Notes: generated by a model from the letters alone, not told the origin. 38,715 nt of DNA from CAZQQN01 sp964549595 (GCA_964549595.1 CAZJWK010000017.1:1-38715); one strand, 5' to 3'. Counted from the stretch's first letter, positions 8,841 to 17,686 are shown. Translations and numbers: made by a program.

Positions 8841-11800
8841 TTAATCAGGCTTTCGGTATTGCTTGTCAAAACGGTTAAAGGATTTGCTTAATTGCTTCGC
8901 ATAAGCTTTTTGACCATTCCGCTTAGCCAATTTCCGCATTTGGTTGAGGCAATATAGTTTGTTCTCAATGTCATCCTTGACTTGTTTTTGCAATCTTCTA
9001 TCAAGGGAAAGGTAATAAGAAAGGGCTTTTGTATAGGTAGAGGTGAGCCGTTTACCTAAAGCCTTTGCTTTTTTTGTGGCTCCAGCGGAATAATAATTCC
9101 TTACCGTGTAAAAAGTGTTGAAATCAAAAGGCACATTTTTACGGGGAGTGACTTCCTGCAACCGGTCCATAACCTTAACCGCTCTCTTTTTTTGATCGCG
9201 TTTGATTAACGTTAGGCCCAAACGGTTAAAAATGTTTCGATAGTTCTTACATTGCTCCCGCATGACGTTATCCAGGTACAGGTTCTGGTTTGGCATGTTT
9301 CCCCATTCAAAATTTGTCATGAGGTTGCTGTAAGTAATTTCCGGGTTTATCCAGCCGGTTTGTTGGTCTAAGTCTTTATTATCCCTGATAGGTACCAAAC
9401 AGTAAACCAGGCCATCTAACCTTAAATGATTCTCCAAACCCGCATAGGCACTTCTCCCGGCTGTGATGGTAAAATAAACCGGCCTTTCCCATTGATTTTG
9501 GGCAATAAAATCAAGTGTCAACAGATCAGATTTGTTCATCTGGTTTTTAGGGTAACGAAACCTAACCGCGTTTAAAATTTTGTTGCTATTCCTGGGCTTT
9601 ACAGTGCCGTTGCTTAGCACAGTTTTTTTATTAACTGGGATTCGTAATTTTTTTGTGGGCAGGAAATCCTTCCGCATTCCTTCATTATTGGTCACTTTGG
9701 TCTTAGGCTCATCACTGGCTATGAAAGCCATTATTCGGGATAATTTATAGTGTTTGTCTTTCTTTAAGCTTGGGTGCGCTTTGAACATGACAGATTGCAT
9801 TTTATTGGCCTCAACCTTTTCTGAAGGCATGTTGAAAAAAAGGCCTTTCGCCCCATGGGCCTGTTTTCGTAATTGTTCCTGGTACCAGCCCATTCCAAGC
9901 AGGCTGAGGTTAACAACCCTGACATCTTTCCGTATCCCCTCGACTTCCTGCAAATACCACAACGGATAGGTTTCGTTATCTCCGCTGGTGAACAAGACCG
10001 CATTTGAATCACAAGCGGTAAGGTAATTGTAGGCAAGATTCCTGGCAAAGTAACGGTCCGACCGGTCGTGGTCGTCCCATTCTTCAGCAGCCATTAAAAT
10101 GGGAATTAGCAGGAGAATGGTGAGCCCCGGAACGATTAGCCAAACAGGCCATTGTTTCTTTCGCCTTAACTGGTCAAGAATGCCCATCACACCCATTCCA
10201 ATCCAAATGGCAAAGGCGTAGAAAGACCCTACCATCGAATAATCCCGCTCTCTGGGTTCCAGGGGAGGGTTATTAAGGTATATGATCAGGCCTATCCCTG
10301 TCATTAAGAAGAAAACCAAAATTGTAAATGCTGACCGGACATCTTTTTTAAAGTGAAAGAAAAACCCGATTAAACCCAATAAAAAGGGTAGGCCAAAAAG
10401 TATATTCCGCCCCGGATTGTTTTTTAGCTTCTGGGGCAAACCTTTTTGGGAACCCAATCCTAGCCATTGCTTATCGATGAAGTCTATCCCTGTTAACCAA
10501 TTTCCTTTGTGAAAATTTTGACCCGTTCCCCGGTAATCATTTTGGCGGCCAATAAAATTCCAGGAGAAATAGCGCCACCACATGTGCCCTAATTGGTAGG
10601 TAAAGAAAAAATGAAGGTTTTCCCGGAAAGCAGGTTTTTCGCCTTTGTCAAGGTTTTCCCAATTCCGGTAAAATTTAAACCGCGAATTACTTGAACGATC
10701 TGCCATCCGAGGAAAGAAGGTTTTGCCTTTGCTATTATAAACCGGCACTTGCTTTGGTCCAAGTTTTTTATACTTATCCTTTCCTTTTGTGTATTGCATA
10801 GCCCCTTCCTCAACGGCTTTAATGCGGGTATTGAACTGAGGGCCGTAAAGTAAAGGCCGGCTGCCATATTGCTCCCTGTTCAGATAGGATTTCAATTTAA
10901 AGACCGATTCCGGGTTGTTCATGTCAATGGAAGGATCAGCATTGGACCGGACCACGACCATGGAATAAGTAGAATAACCCATAAGAATGGCAATGAGTGA
11001 TAAAAAGGCCGTGTTCAAAAGGATTTTTTGCTTTTTAAGGCTCCAGTAAACGCCGTAAATTAATAAGCCGGATAAGATGATGATCGAAAAGAAAATCCCG
11101 GACCAGAAAGGAAATCCCATTTCATTGACAAAAAACAATTCTACTCGGGCAGCTAATGAGGGAAACCAGCGGATAAGGCCAGAATTTATCAGGAGAAGGA
11201 TAGCCAAGCCGATTAAACCTGTCAAAGTACCGCCTTTCCAGGTTGGTTTAAAATGGTTGAAATAATAAATAAAAGCCAGGGGAGGAATCACCAGTAGGCT
11301 TAATAAATGAACCCCGATAGAAAGTCCGAGGAGGTAAGCAATTAAAACCAGGTATTTCAGGTTTCGTCTTTCGTGGGTTCGTTTTTCCCATTTTAACATC
11401 AGCCAAAAAATAAGGGCCATAAAGAAGGTGGATAAGGCGTAAACCTCACCTTCGGTGGCAGAGAACCAAAATGTATCGGAAAAGGTAAAAGCCAAACTAC
11501 CAATAAAAGCGCTCCCTAAAGCAACGATAAAAGGTTTTTTACTAATTGAATCGTGACTTTTAATGAGGATTCGCTGGGCTAAACCGGAAATGGTCCAGAA
11601 TAGCAATAATATGGTAAAAGCACTTACTAATGCTGAGGTGCCGTTTACCATAACGGCTACCCATTCGGGGCCGGGAGCCAACATGGTGGCCAGTCGATTA
11701 ATCATAAGGAAGAATGGCGCACCCGGTGGGTGAACGACTTGCAATTTGTAAGCTGCAGAGATAAACTCCCCGGTGTCCCAAAGGCTTGTAGTGGGTTCGA

Positions 11801-11885
11801 TGGTGGTTAAGTAAACAATTAAGGCAATGGAAAAAGTGAACCAGCCCGCAAGATTATTCCAGAAAGTCCGTTGGTTTGCTTCCAT
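8841..11885 (-). CDS. DUF2723 integral membrane protein (GT-C/GT117-type glycosyltransferase)
   Basis: This protein of 1014 residues (from the ATG at 11885) is a polytopic membrane protein of the DUF2723 family. The eukaryotic relative TMEM260 is an O-mannosyltransferase, so this is probably a lipid-linked-sugar-dependent transferase. The acidic GT-C loop is visible as LWDTGEF (D37, E40), followed by HPPGAPFF (52-59). About a dozen hydrophobic segments fill the first 60%, and a basic, helical soluble tail occupies roughly 850-1014. An upstream in-frame TTG at 11912 would add nine residues. However, it lies inside the TATATTTG promoter box, so the internal ATG is the better start. It is followed by the GWxTD and A2M lipoprotein genes, which makes envelope proteins plausible acceptors (inference). 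Confidence 0.88.
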   Translation of the reverse strand: MEANQRTFWNNLAGWFTFSIALIVYLTTIEPTTSLWDTGEFISAAYKLQVVHPPGAPFFLMINRLATMLAPGPEWVAVMVNGTSALVSAFTILLLFWTISGLAQRILIKSHDSISKKPFIVALGSAFIGSLAFTFSDTFWFSATEGEVYALSTFFMALIFWLMLKWEKRTHERRNLKYLVLIAYLLGLSIGVHLLSLLVIPPLAFIYYFNHFKPTWKGGTLTGLIGLAILLLINSGLIRWFPSLAARVELFFVNEMGFPFWSGIFFSIIILSGLLIYGVYWSLKKQKILLNTAFLSLIAILMGYSTYSMVVVRSNADPSIDMNNPESVFKLKSYLNREQYGSRPLLYGPQFNTRIKAVEEGAMQYTKGKDKYKKLGPKQVPVYNSKGKTFFPRMADRSSNSRFKFYRNWENLDKGEKPAFRENLHFFFTYQLGHMWWRYFSWNFIGRQNDYRGTGQNFHKGNWLTGIDFIDKQWLGLGSQKGLPQKLKNNPGRNILFGLPFLLGLIGFFFHFKKDVRSAFTILVFFLMTGIGLIIYLNNPPLEPRERDYSMVGSFYAFAIWIGMGVMGILDQLRRKKQWPVWLIVPGLTILLLIPILMAAEEWDDHDRSDRYFARNLAYNYLTACDSNAVLFTSGDNETYPLWYLQEVEGIRKDVRVVNLSLLGMGWYQEQLRKQAHGAKGLFFNMPSEKVEANKMQSVMFKAHPSLKKDKHYKLSRIMAFIASDEPKTKVTNNEGMRKDFLPTKKLRIPVNKKTVLSNGTVKPRNSNKILNAVRFRYPKNQMNKSDLLTLDFIAQNQWERPVYFTITAGRSAYAGLENHLRLDGLVYCLVPIRDNKDLDQQTGWINPEITYSNLMTNFEWGNMPNQNLYLDNVMREQCKNYRNIFNRLGLTLIKRDQKKRAVKVMDRLQEVTPRKNVPFDFNTFYTVRNYYSAGATKKAKALGKRLTSTYTKALSYYLSLDRRLQKQVKDDIENKLYCLNQMRKLAKRNGQKAYAKQLSKSFNRFDKQYRKPD

Positions 11886-11909
11886 GAAACGAACGAAAGA
11901 ATTTTCTTT

Positions 11910-11938
11910 CAAATATAAACATTTGTAAGTGTTGCAAA
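11910..11938 (-). promoter_or_regulatory. Promoter of the DUF2723 gene
   Basis: On the minus strand, TTTG (11938-11935) is followed after 17 bp by TATATTTG (11917-11910). This fits the Bacteroidota sigma-A promoter (TTTG, then TAnnTTTG). The transcript would start just upstream of the ATG at 11885, which excludes the TTG at 11912 as the translation start. Confidence 0.6.
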
Positions 11939-12017
11939 TGGCTTTGAGGTTGGGAAAGCCTGGATTTACCGAGATGGTGCTTTTTGATAGGGTTTCAAAC
12001 CATCGCAGCCTAAAACA

Positions 12018-13367
12018 TCAATACCCTAAAGCTTTTTTTGTTTTTAAATGAAACCGCCAGGTTAAAAGAATTGCAGCCATTGACAAGCCAACCAAAAGGC
12101 CCAACCAAACCCCTTTTAAACCCCAATCTAAGGTCAGGCCAAGTAAATAACCAATGGGCAGTCCGATAATCCAGTAAGCCAGAATCGTAATAGCAGTAGG
12201 TATTTTGACATCGGTTAATCCCCTTAAAGCACTTAATCCTGTTACTTGAAGGCCATCTGATAGTTGGAATAAAGCAGCAATTAGTAAGACCTGCGTGGCC
12301 AATGCCATTACTTCCTGGTCATCAATGAATAAAGCCGGTAAACTGTAGCGGAATGTCACAAAAGCTACACCACAAACCAACATGAAGGCACCGGTCAGGT
12401 GGTACACCGAAAAGGCAGAACGCCGTATTTGGTTATAGTCTCCTTTTCCGTAATGATTGCTCACGCGAACCATGGCTGCTGCCGCTAAACCATTAGCGGC
12501 CATGTAAGTAAATGTGGCAAGCGTTAGGGCAATTTGATGGGCAGCCAGGGCTTTGGCCCCGATCCAGCCGACTATCAGTGTGGCCCCGGAAAAGGCACTG
12601 ACTTCAAAGAGCATTTGGGCACCAATAGGAAGTCCCAGTTTTATTAATTGCTTGAAATGGTATGGGGAAAAATCCCGCCATTGAAAACGGATGGGATACT
12701 TTTTCTGAACGACAGGAAGGAAAAGGTAGAATGTCATCGTTAGACCCATCACTGTTCTGGCTATTATGGTTGCCCAGCCGGCCCCGTTTAGGCCCAATTC
12801 AGGAAATTTCCATTTCCCAAATATCAAAAGGTAATTTAATAGCACGTTTAATAGGTTTGAACCCAATGAGACGAACATGGCCACTTTGGTCAGGGCCAAC
12901 CCTTCCGCCAATTGTTTACTACCCTGGTAAATCATTAAGGGGATAATGCTTAAAAGCAGTAAGCGGAAATAAGGTATGGTAAGGTCCACTACTTCCTTTG
13001 GCTGATTTATTTGATGGAGCAGAGGAGCCAGCCAGTACAACAAAAAGGCAATGGTGGTTATCAATGATACATAAAGCAATTGTCCATTAAAGAAAAGCCG
13101 GGGAATTTCATCATAATCACTTCGTCCCCTTGCTGAACCGGCTAAGGGCGTTACACCCAGAGATAAACCAATTCCGCTTACCAGCAGGATGGAGTATACA
13201 TTAGTGCCCAGTGATACCGCTGCTAAAGGATTGGCTCCCAGTTGACCTATCATCAAAGTATCAGCCAAAGCTGTTACGATATGGCCGAGGTTACTAAAAA
13301 CAATAGGAAAGGCTAGCCGTAGATTTTTACGGTAATGGTAGCTGTAACGGGCTTTACGCATAAGCAA
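12018..13367 (-). CDS. MATE family efflux transporter
   Basis: This is a 449-residue multidrug and toxic compound extrusion transporter of the inner membrane. Such proteins export cationic or organic compounds using a Na+ or H+ gradient. About twelve hydrophobic segments are arranged as two similar halves. The N-terminal half shows the family's PIVFSNLGHIVTALADTLMIG pattern (about residues 20-40) and MIGQLGANPLAAVSLG. The length is typical. It is divergent from the SDR gene across a 125 bp gap and upstream of the DUF2723 gene, which has its own promoter. Substrate cannot be deduced. NorM-type and DinF-type subfamilies are not separated by eye. Confidence 0.9.
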   Translation of the reverse strand: MLMRKARYSYHYRKNLRLAFPIVFSNLGHIVTALADTLMIGQLGANPLAAVSLGTNVYSILLVSGIGLSLGVTPLAGSARGRSDYDEIPRLFFNGQLLYVSLITTIAFLLYWLAPLLHQINQPKEVVDLTIPYFRLLLLSIIPLMIYQGSKQLAEGLALTKVAMFVSLGSNLLNVLLNYLLIFGKWKFPELGLNGAGWATIIARTVMGLTMTFYLFLPVVQKKYPIRFQWRDFSPYHFKQLIKLGLPIGAQMLFEVSAFSGATLIVGWIGAKALAAHQIALTLATFTYMAANGLAAAAMVRVSNHYGKGDYNQIRRSAFSVYHLTGAFMLVCGVAFVTFRYSLPALFIDDQEVMALATQVLLIAALFQLSDGLQVTGLSALRGLTDVKIPTAITILAYWIIGLPIGYLLGLTLDWGLKGVWLGLLVGLSMAAILLTWRFHLKTKKALGY

Positions 13368-13395
13368 CAGGGTAAAAACATTGGCTTTTAAAGCA

Positions 13396-13429
13396 TTTGG
13401 CTGGAATTTGCAGGATTAATTTACCTTTG
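13396..13429 (+). promoter_or_regulatory. Promoter of the SDR gene
   Basis: TTTG (13396-13399) and TACCTTTG (13422-13429) are spaced by 22 bp, matching the Bacteroidota promoter consensus. They lie about 65 bp before the SDR start codon, within the divergent MATE/SDR intergenic region. Confidence 0.5.
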
Positions 13430-13492
13430 TTAAGCTTTTTGGTAAAGGATTGAACCAACTTTTTAGTTTTCTATTAAAAAAAATTCTACAGT

Positions 13493-14197
13493 ATGGATCT
13501 GAACAATGCGAATGTTTTAATTACCGGTGGAAGCCGGGGAATTGGTAGAGCAATAAGTGAGTTACTGGCTGAGCAGGGTGCTAATATGGCTATTACTTCT
13601 CGAAACGAAGAGGAAGTACGCCAACAAGCCGAAAAAATCAATGGCCTTGGCATTCGTGCTGATGTAGCCAATCCGGATGATATTGAGCAAACCTACCGGG
13701 TATTTTTTGAGCATTATGACCGCCTGGATGTGTTGATTAACAATGCTGGTATTGTGGTCCGTTCTGAAATAGGAGAACTGGATTTCGAGAAAATGCAGGA
13801 GGTGTACAATGTGAATATTTTAGGTGCTGCACGCATGGGTGATAAAGCTGCCCAGGTTTTTAAAAAGCAAAAATCAGGAAATATCGTCAATATAGGCTCA
13901 ACAGCAGGACTTACAGGTATGCCTGGCGGTAGCATTTACGTTTCCTCGAAATTTGCTTTAAGGGGATTATCCGAATGCTGGAAAGCTGATCTCAGGCCCT
14001 ATAATGTGCGGGTTTTCCAGATCAATCCCAGTGAAGTAAAAACTTCGCTCGGAACCCCCGATGGCAAGGAGAAGGAGGAAGTGCCCAATAAATTAAGGGG
14101 GCAGGAAATTGCTCATACCATCAAATCCTTGCTGGAAATGGATAACCGCGGTTTCATTCCGGAATTATCTGTGATAGCAACGAATCCTTGGGATTAA
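13493..14197 (+). CDS. SDR family NAD(P)-dependent oxidoreductase
   Basis: This is a 234-residue classical short-chain dehydrogenase/reductase, probably cytoplasmic. The Rossmann dinucleotide motif TGGSRGIG occupies residues 11-18 and NNAG residues 83-86. The catalytic triad is complete: S136, Y149 and K153 (YVSSK). The overall pattern is closest to 3-oxoacyl-ACP-reductase-like SDRs, but these motifs are shared by many subfamilies, so the substrate (keto or hydroxy compound) is not assigned. It stands alone on the plus strand with its own promoter and ends at a strong hairpin shared with the converging M42 peptidase gene. Confidence 0.88.
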   Translation: MDLNNANVLITGGSRGIGRAISELLAEQGANMAITSRNEEEVRQQAEKINGLGIRADVANPDDIEQTYRVFFEHYDRLDVLINNAGIVVRSEIGELDFEKMQEVYNVNILGAARMGDKAAQVFKKQKSGNIVNIGSTAGLTGMPGGSIYVSSKFALRGLSECWKADLRPYNVRVFQINPSEVKTSLGTPDGKEKEEVPNKLRGQEIAHTIKSLLEMDNRGFIPELSVIATNPWD

Positions 14198-14309
14198 GGA
14201 TTTTTGCAATCATGAGAAGTGCCTGTAAAGATCCTCATAGGGCTAAATTACAATAACTTGGCCAATAATAATAGGGGACAACTCAGTAATGAAGTTTTAA
14301 TTCTGAAAC

Positions 14310-14341
14310 AAATGAACTTATAAGGGATAATAAGTTCATTT
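14310..14341. terminator. Bidirectional hairpin terminator between SDR and M42 genes
   Basis: Perfect 12-bp arms, AAATGAACTTAT and ATAAGTTCATTT, flank an 8-nt loop (14322-14329). The arms begin and end with A/T runs that give a U-rich tail in either direction. The hairpin lies between the stop codons of two convergent genes, as expected for a shared terminator. Confidence 0.65.
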
Positions 14342-14348
14342 TAAAAAC

Positions 14349-15401
14349 TTAGCGATGCTGCCAGTTGAATTGATCCATTTCGCTAACACAAGCCATCAGT
14401 AAATCAATAGAGCCCTGAATGTCTTTTTGGTTAGCCATTTCAATGACCTGGTGCATATTACGGGTGGGTATGGATATGGCCCCTGCAATGGCCCCTTCTT
14501 TACCCATACGCTGAATCATTGCTGTATCAGTAGCACCGCCCGTCAGAACTTCCATTTGGTAATGGATTTCCTTATTATCGGCTACCTTTTTCATGTATTC
14601 AACCATTCGCTGATCGCATATAGTGGCTGAATCCATAACTTTTATAGCAGCCCCTTCGCCAAGTTTGGTTATCATTTCCTGAGGCGAAGCGCCCGGGGTA
14701 TCAAAGGCAATAGTGGTGTCTATGGCTATCCCGAAATCCGGATTAATCTGGTGAGCAGCGGTGGAAGCTCCTCTCAAGCCAACTTCTTCTTGTACAGAAA
14801 ACACCGCATAAAAGTCGTAAGGGATGGTTTCCCCTTTTAATTTTTTCAGGGTTTCAATGAGCATAAACACGGAAGCCCTGTTGTCTATGGATTTACAAGT
14901 AACCTGATCACCCATCTCCAGGAATTCTCCTTTACGCGTTACGTAGTCTCCGACAGTAACATATTTTTCGACTTCCTCTTTGCTCATTCCCAGGTCAATG
15001 AAATAATCTTTTATTTTAGGCAATTTTTTCTTCTCCTCCTCGGTCATCACATGGATAGGCTTGGTCCCCATTACACCCACCAAATCTTCCTTACCATGCA
15101 CAATAACCTTTTGAGCAGTCAGGGTTTTGGGATCAAACCCGCCCAGGGTCTGAAATTTGATGAAACCATTGTCATCGATGTGTTTAACGATAAAGCTGAT
15201 CTCGTCCATGTGGGCGGCGGACATAATGGTTTTATCACCTTTTCCTTTTTTAAGGGCTATTACATTTCCCAGGTTATCAACCCGGTATTCATCCACTAAG
15301 GCTTTTATTTCCCTTATAACAACGTTTCTGATACGGTTTTCAAAGCCCGGAGCACCCGGCGTTTGGCAAATTTCTTCGAAAAGCTTAAGGTTTAGGGCCA
15401 T
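14349..15401 (-). CDS. M42 family metallo-aminopeptidase
   Basis: This is a 350-residue cytoplasmic dinuclear metal aminopeptidase of the M42 (glutamyl/deblocking aminopeptidase, TET-type) family, which trims peptides from the N-terminus. All expected ligands and catalytic residues are visible. They are H64 and D66 (AAHMD), bridging D173 (SIDNRA), the E205-E206 pair (QEEVGLRG), D228 (AIDTT) and H317 (NMHQVI). Length and motif spacing are typical, so it should be active and probably forms a dodecameric shell like its relatives. It is a single-gene unit: a TAATTTTG box lies about 45 bp upstream and a shared hairpin terminator lies downstream. Confidence 0.92.
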   Translation of the reverse strand: MALNLKLFEEICQTPGAPGFENRIRNVVIREIKALVDEYRVDNLGNVIALKKGKGDKTIMSAAHMDEISFIVKHIDDNGFIKFQTLGGFDPKTLTAQKVIVHGKEDLVGVMGTKPIHVMTEEEKKKLPKIKDYFIDLGMSKEEVEKYVTVGDYVTRKGEFLEMGDQVTCKSIDNRASVFMLIETLKKLKGETIPYDFYAVFSVQEEVGLRGASTAAHQINPDFGIAIDTTIAFDTPGASPQEMITKLGEGAAIKVMDSATICDQRMVEYMKKVADNKEIHYQMEVLTGGATDTAMIQRMGKEGAIAGAISIPTRNMHQVIEMANQKDIQGSIDLLMACVSEMDQFNWQHR

Positions 15402-15444
15402 AAGAATTATTCTTTAAACTTGGTAAAAGGTTACAAAAGAAGCG

Positions 15445-15452
15445 CAAAATTA
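15445..15452 (-). promoter_or_regulatory. Candidate -7 box for the M42 peptidase gene
   Basis: The minus strand reads TAATTTTG, about 45 bp before the start codon. No clear -33 TTTG was found at the correct spacing. Confidence 0.35.
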
Positions 15453-15514
15453 TTAATTTACAGAAAATAAACCGATTAGTTTTCGGTAGAATTGCCCGAA
15501 ATTATGGCATTGAT

Positions 15515-15534
15515 AAAAGTGCTTTAGCACTTTT
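15515..15534. terminator. Hairpin downstream of pyk, probable terminator
   Basis: Perfect arms AAAAGTGC and GCACTTTT surround the loop TTTA. The stem can be lengthened by ATTG and CAAT across a 2-nt bulge. It lies about 220 bp past the pyk stop and ends in U-rich sequence in either direction. Confidence 0.45.
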
Positions 15535-15757
15535 CAATAGCATTAATTCAAGTTAGCCACGACTTAGATAATCAACATGAGGGTAATTCGAAGGATCAGC
15601 CGAATGGATTGATTTGCTTGGTCATTTATAGGATTAAAGCAATTGCATTGCCTAATCCGGGATTAATATAGAAAATTTGAACAAAAGGAATTTTTCTTCT
15701 TTTAGGGGGATTTTTAGCTTTTATAATCCTTTTAAAACCTTATTGGCTGAACAATGC

Positions 15758-17191
15758 TTAACGGACATTACTTAACTTGATCATATTGGTTTTGCCTTTT
15801 TCATGAATTGGCATACTGGCGGTATTGATAACCGCATCTCCTTTTTGAATGAATTGTTTTTTCTTTAGGATGTTGATCACATCTTCAAAGGTTTGGTCTG
15901 TACTGATGAATTTATCGTAATAAAAACCCCTGACGCCCCAGATTAAATTCAGAGTATTCAAAAGGTTTTTATTGTGAGAAAAAATAAAAACGTTGGCATT
16001 AGGCCTGTGACTGGAAGTTTTGAAAGCCGTGTACCCGGATTTCGTCATACCAATTATAGCCTTCGCATTCACCTGTTCTGCCATTAAAACAGAATTCTGA
16101 CATATCGCATCCGATAAGTAGGACTCCTGATTTTGGTCTATTTCCTTAGTAACAGTGTAGATGTTGCCTTCTTTTTCTACATTGTTGATAACCTTTTCCA
16201 TGTGCTGAATGACCTCTACGGGATATTTACCGATAGAAGTCTCGGCACTTAGCATAAGGGCATCAGCACTGTCGAGTACGGCGTTGGCCACATCATTGGA
16301 TTCGGCCCTGGTTGGTTTAGGGTTTTCAATCATGCTTTCCATGATCTGGGTGGCAATGATAACCGGTTTAGCAGCATAGATGCATTTGTTCAAAATATTT
16401 TTTTGGACAAGCGGAAGTTTCTCGATGGGTGTTTCTACGCCTAAATCCCCCCGTGCTATCATTACCCCATCAGACGAATCAATGATTTCATCGATGTTGT
16501 CAATAGCAGCGGGTTTTTCGATCTTGGCAATTACCTTAGAGAATTTACCTTTTTCATCTATGATCTGTTGTAGTTCCTGAATGTCATATTTTGTTCTTAC
16601 AAATGACAGGGCAATCCATTCCACCTCTTGCTCCAGGGAAAATTGGAGGTCGGACATGTCCTTAGGTGTGAGGGAAGGAAGGGAAACTTTGGTATGGGGG
16701 AGATTAACACCCTTATTGGAAGATATATACCCACCTAAATTCACTTTGGTTTTCACAATTTCTTCTTGGTCGGTTTCAGTCACCTCCAATTCCAGTTTAC
16801 CATCGTTAATAAGCACCCGGTCCCCAATGGCTACGTCCCTTGGAAACTCGGGGTAGTTTATGTAAAGGTTATTTATGTCCCCATCAATTTCCTGGGTGGT
16901 AAAAACCACTTCCTTTCCTTCTTTTAGGTAAATGTCACCTCCTTTTACATGGCCTATTCTAAGCTTAGGACCTTGGAGATCAGCCAATATACACACATGG
17001 AGACTATTCTCGCGGTTGATCTTGCGTATGTTTTCAATGGCTTGCTTATGTTCGCGATGCGTACCATGGGAAAAATTCAAGCGAAAAACATCTACTCCTT
17101 CCTGGATCATTTTTTCAAGGGTGGACTTATCAGAACATGAGGGCCCTACGGTGGCAATAACTTTTGTTCGATTAAAATGGGGGTTAATCAA
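15758..17191 (-). CDS. pyk: Pyruvate kinase
   Basis: This is a 477-residue pyruvate kinase, catalysing phosphoenolpyruvate plus ADP to pyruvate plus ATP at the end of glycolysis. The N-terminal barrel carries RLNFSHG (R37, N39, S41). The signature region holds IAKIEKP, with catalytic K223 and metal ligand E225, and IARGDLGVE, with metal ligand D249. The B-domain (about 75-170) and a C-terminal allosteric domain (about 355-477) give the usual length. The start codon lies inside the end of the IPExxxVDY-like gene (8 bp overlap), so the two are translationally coupled, an arrangement common in Bacteroidota. Confidence 0.97.
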   Translation of the reverse strand: MINPHFNRTKVIATVGPSCSDKSTLEKMIQEGVDVFRLNFSHGTHREHKQAIENIRKINRENSLHVCILADLQGPKLRIGHVKGGDIYLKEGKEVVFTTQEIDGDINNLYINYPEFPRDVAIGDRVLINDGKLELEVTETDQEEIVKTKVNLGGYISSNKGVNLPHTKVSLPSLTPKDMSDLQFSLEQEVEWIALSFVRTKYDIQELQQIIDEKGKFSKVIAKIEKPAAIDNIDEIIDSSDGVMIARGDLGVETPIEKLPLVQKNILNKCIYAAKPVIIATQIMESMIENPKPTRAESNDVANAVLDSADALMLSAETSIGKYPVEVIQHMEKVINNVEKEGNIYTVTKEIDQNQESYLSDAICQNSVLMAEQVNAKAIIGMTKSGYTAFKTSSHRPNANVFIFSHNKNLLNTLNLIWGVRGFYYDKFISTDQTFEDVINILKKKQFIQKGDAVINTASMPIHEKGKTNMIKLSNVR

Positions 17192-17651
17192 AATTCAAAA
17201 TTTTTTCAGGTTTAAATTGATTATGTGAAAGTTCAAAGGCGGTTTCTACAATTTTCATTGCTTTCATTTTGTTCAGGTAGAATTTGGCATCGGCACGGTT
17301 TTCATAGTCTTGAATCACAAAGATAAAATCTATTTGTTTGTACCCCGGCATTAAGTACTTGCCTTTTTCTCCGGTTTTATTAGGGATCAGGAAAAAATTT
17401 AAGTTTTCATCATCATTTTTAGTCCAATAAATCTTTTCCCCTTCTTTCTCTTCTTTCTCTTCTTTCTCTTCTTTCTGCGTGTTCTGAGTCCATTTTTTGA
17501 ATTGCATATTAAGTTCCTTATTAAGAAAATGGCTTAGTCGGTAACCGGGTGCGAAGGTGCTAATGGCCAAAATTTTGCCTTGAAATGCAGGTTCGGTCTT
17601 TAATGTGTTCCTTTTCAATTTTTCTTTTGGCAAATATTTATAATTTTGCAT
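17184..17651 (-). CDS. IPExxxVDY-family small protein (degenerate motif)
   Basis: This 155-residue protein occupies the position just upstream of pyk where Bacteroidota usually encode an IPExxxVDY-family protein of unknown function. The family motif region reads LMPGYKQIDFIFVIQ here. The hallmark IPE and VDY are therefore altered to MPG and IDF, though spacing and the following hydrophobic strand are kept. A charged insertion (KEEKEEKEEKEGEK, about residues 59-72) is encoded by four copies of a 9-bp repeat. There is no signal peptide or membrane segment. Overlap with pyk suggests cotranscription. The family call rests on position plus the motif remnant, and the function is unknown. Confidence 0.72.
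   Translation of the reverse strand: MQNYKYLPKEKLKRNTLKTEPAFQGKILAISTFAPGYRLSHFLNKELNMQFKKWTQNTQKEEKEEKEEKEGEKIYWTKNDDENLNFFLIPNKTGEKGKYLMPGYKQIDFIFVIQDYENRADAKFYLNKMKAMKIVETAFELSHNQFKPEKILNFD
17441..17476. repeat. Tandem repeat, 4 x 9 bp, inside the IPExxxVDY-like gene
   Basis: There are four perfect consecutive copies of CTTCTTTCT (plus strand). Being a multiple of three, changes in copy number would lengthen or shorten the Glu/Lys-rich insertion without shifting the frame. Confidence 0.9.
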
Positions 17652-17686
17652 CCGAATTTAACAAATGATAATTTATCTTGCGATTA

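Larger units (their letters stand above)
15402..15757. other. Intergenic region between M42 peptidase and pyk (356 bp)
   Basis: There is no plausible gene here. The region carries a TAATTTTG box (minus strand, 15445-15452) suited to the M42 gene and a hairpin at 15515-15534. The remainder is AT-rich sequence downstream of pyk with no recognisable motif. Confidence 0.6.

Noticed and set aside
9754..10048. Overlapping frames on both strands inside the DUF2723 gene
   Set aside because: They lie wholly within a well-supported coding region, lack recognisable motifs and have no promoter or start context.
11910..11912. TTG as the start of the DUF2723 gene
   Set aside because: It overlaps the -7 promoter box, so it would not be in the mRNA. 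The ATG at 11885 fits better.
17441..17476. CRISPR-like or satellite array
   Set aside because: Units are 9 bp without spacers and sit in a coding frame, so this is a simple in-gene tandem repeat.
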